Of a DNA stretch of 64,000 nt, positions 62,994 to 64,000 are shown piece by piece (the stretch's first letter is position 1; every line of letters begins with the position of its first letter). Made by a program: the position numbers and the translations under genes. The DNA comes from Dyadobacter sp. 3J3 (GTDB taxonomy: Bacteria > Bacteroidota > Bacteroidia > Cytophagales > Spirosomataceae): positions 62,001 through 126,000 of the forward strand of contig NZ_VTOL01000002.1 in the NCBI RefSeq assembly GCF_009801115.1. The letters run 5' to 3'. The notes below the pieces were generated by a model. It was not told where the DNA came from. It saw only the letters and a program-made list of their open reading frames with translations, and did no database searches.

Positions 62994-64000
62994 ATGCATT
63001 TCAAAGGAGTATTAATCACCGCCATCGTTACGTCGTTTTGGATTTTTGAACCGGCTGATGCCCAGACAAAATACAGTTTGCAACAAGCTTTGCAAACCGC
63101 CAAAACGAACAATCCTAATCTTAAAAGGGAGCAGTTTAACGTAAATATTGCTGAAACAGACATTGTTACAGCAAATTTACGGCCTAACCCGGTACTAAAT
63201 AATCAGTCTTTACAACTGATAAAACAATCAAAATTTCCGGACAATACCAGCTGGGCAAATCACTTGAATCGCCAGGTTTGGTGGCAGGTGACGAAACCTT
63301 TCCAAATGCCGGAATTGAGACGGAATAAAATTGAATACGCTAATCAGAATGTAATTCTGAATCAAAAAGCATACGCGGAAACGGAACGGAATCTGTTTCA
63401 GGATGTGGCAAACAAGTGGCTTGACGTATGGTCAGCACGCAAGCAGCTTGATATTCTTAATATTGCTAAAAGTAATATAGACACACTGGTTAATACAAAC
63501 AGAATTCGTTTAAAAAATCAGGTCATCACAACAACGGATCTGGCGCGGACGGAACTTTTGGCTAACCAGTATAACGTTCAAATGAGAACGGCTGATCAGA
63601 ATTACAAGAACGAGCTTGTTAATTTGAAGTTCCTGATTGGTATTACTGATAACATTAGCGTTGACACAACAGACAATTTTTTGTTTGCTTTCCCGACAAA
63701 TATTGATGATTTGTTACAGGATGCCTTGCAATCGAGAAGTGATATCCAGACTTTGAAGTCGACTATTAACGTTGCCAACTCTAATATCAAATTGCAAAAA
63801 TCAATGGCCCTGCCCGTTCCGGAATTGGGTGCGATTTTTAACCCACAAAACGGTGCACCTTACGCCGGTATCTATGGTACGATTGCTATCCCGTTGTTTT
63901 CTAGAAACCAGGGAGAAATCAAAAAATCGCATGTATTGAAGCAACAGGCCGAACAGGATTTGGTTGCCACCCAATCCTTAATTCAAAGTGAGATTACAAC
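62994..64000 (+). CDS. CzcC/TolC-type outer-membrane efflux protein (partial)
   Basis: Starts at ATG 62994 with the signal peptide MHFKGVLITAIVTSFWIFEPADAQ and runs open through the right edge, about 335 residues seen. TKYSLQQALQTAKTNNPNLK is the usual start of outer-membrane factors; long helical stretches (NQVITTTDLARTELLANQYNVQ, SDIQTLKSTINVANSN) and YGTIAIPLFSRNQGEI complete one repeat. It would carry metals or drugs out with an RND pump, probably encoded outside the window. It follows the two-component operon in the same direction, 154 bp away. Confidence 0.9.
   Translation, partial: MHFKGVLITAIVTSFWIFEPADAQTKYSLQQALQTAKTNNPNLKREQFNVNIAETDIVTANLRPNPVLNNQSLQLIKQSKFPDNTSWANHLNRQVWWQVTKPFQMPELRRNKIEYANQNVILNQKAYAETERNLFQDVANKWLDVWSARKQLDILNIAKSNIDTLVNTNRIRLKNQVITTTDLARTELLANQYNVQMRTADQNYKNELVNLKFLIGITDNISVDTTDNFLFAFPTNIDDLLQDALQSRSDIQTLKSTINVANSNIKLQKSMALPVPELGAIFNPQNGAPYAGIYGTIAIPLFSRNQGEIKKSHVLKQQAEQDLVATQSLIQSEIT

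Overview
The window looks like chromosomal DNA of a Bacteroidota bacterium of the order Cytophagales, most like Dyadobacter or a relative; the genus is an inference from gene content and style. Supporting signs are SusC/SusD-type outer-membrane pairs, lipoprotein and Sec signals ending in 'AQ', TTTG-N19/20-TAnnTTTG promoters instead of -35/-10 boxes, few Shine-Dalgarno sites, AT-rich gaps with long repeats, and a gyrA gene of the Cytophagales kind. No rRNA, tRNA, CRISPR array, prophage or insertion sequence was recognised.

Region 1 (1-16.7 kb) is a sulfate-ester locus. It holds a SusD lipoprotein (its SusC is presumably left of the window) and six Cys-type sulfatases, one broken by a single in-frame TAA. 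It also has a rhodanese-thioredoxin fusion and a periplasmic anion-binding-type protein. The last two genes are each preceded by a strong Bacteroidota promoter and a roughly 270-nt 5' leader of shared architecture: a TCTATCAA..ATAG element at the start site, then TACCACC about 33 nt downstream, which can pair with GGTGGTA some 80 nt further on. One leader contains a 32-codon ORF with three consecutive Cys codons. This paired leader looks like a cysteine/sulfur-responsive control element and is the best candidate for an undescribed system here. About 1.6 kb of fivefold tandem repeat lies inside this region.

Region 2 (16.8-23.7 kb) carries decayed sequence and then minus-strand genes: a PQQ-type sugar dehydrogenase with a LacI-like operator, a LacI-family regulator, a duplicated DUF4394 lipoprotein, a START-domain protein and a BNR/sialidase-like protein.

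Region 3 (24.3-44.0 kb) is a SusC/SusD locus whose enzymes are amidases and peptidases rather than glycosidases: three M20 enzymes, a penicillin-acylase-family Ntn hydrolase, TldD (with a Tat signal) and TldE, an M14 carboxypeptidase, an S9-type hydrolase and a class-C beta-lactamase-like hydrolase. It probably imports and degrades peptides or N-acylated amino compounds.

Region 4 (44.4-54.2 kb) has an ECF sigma factor with a 51-residue possible anti-sigma remnant, a GNAT, a terminator-rich gap, a fused trehalose-6-phosphate synthase/phosphatase, and a minus-strand module of GntP permease, RidA, a fold-type III PLP enzyme with the HxC pair of zinc D-serine dehydratases, and an M19 dipeptidase. 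The module fits D-amino-acid (D-serine) catabolism.

Region 5 (54.2-64 kb) holds a threefold 132-bp repeat, gyrA, a TPR protein, a RelE-type toxin-antitoxin pair, and a response regulator, nitrilase-family hydrolase and sensor kinase operon followed by a CzcC/TolC-type efflux gene that runs off the right edge.
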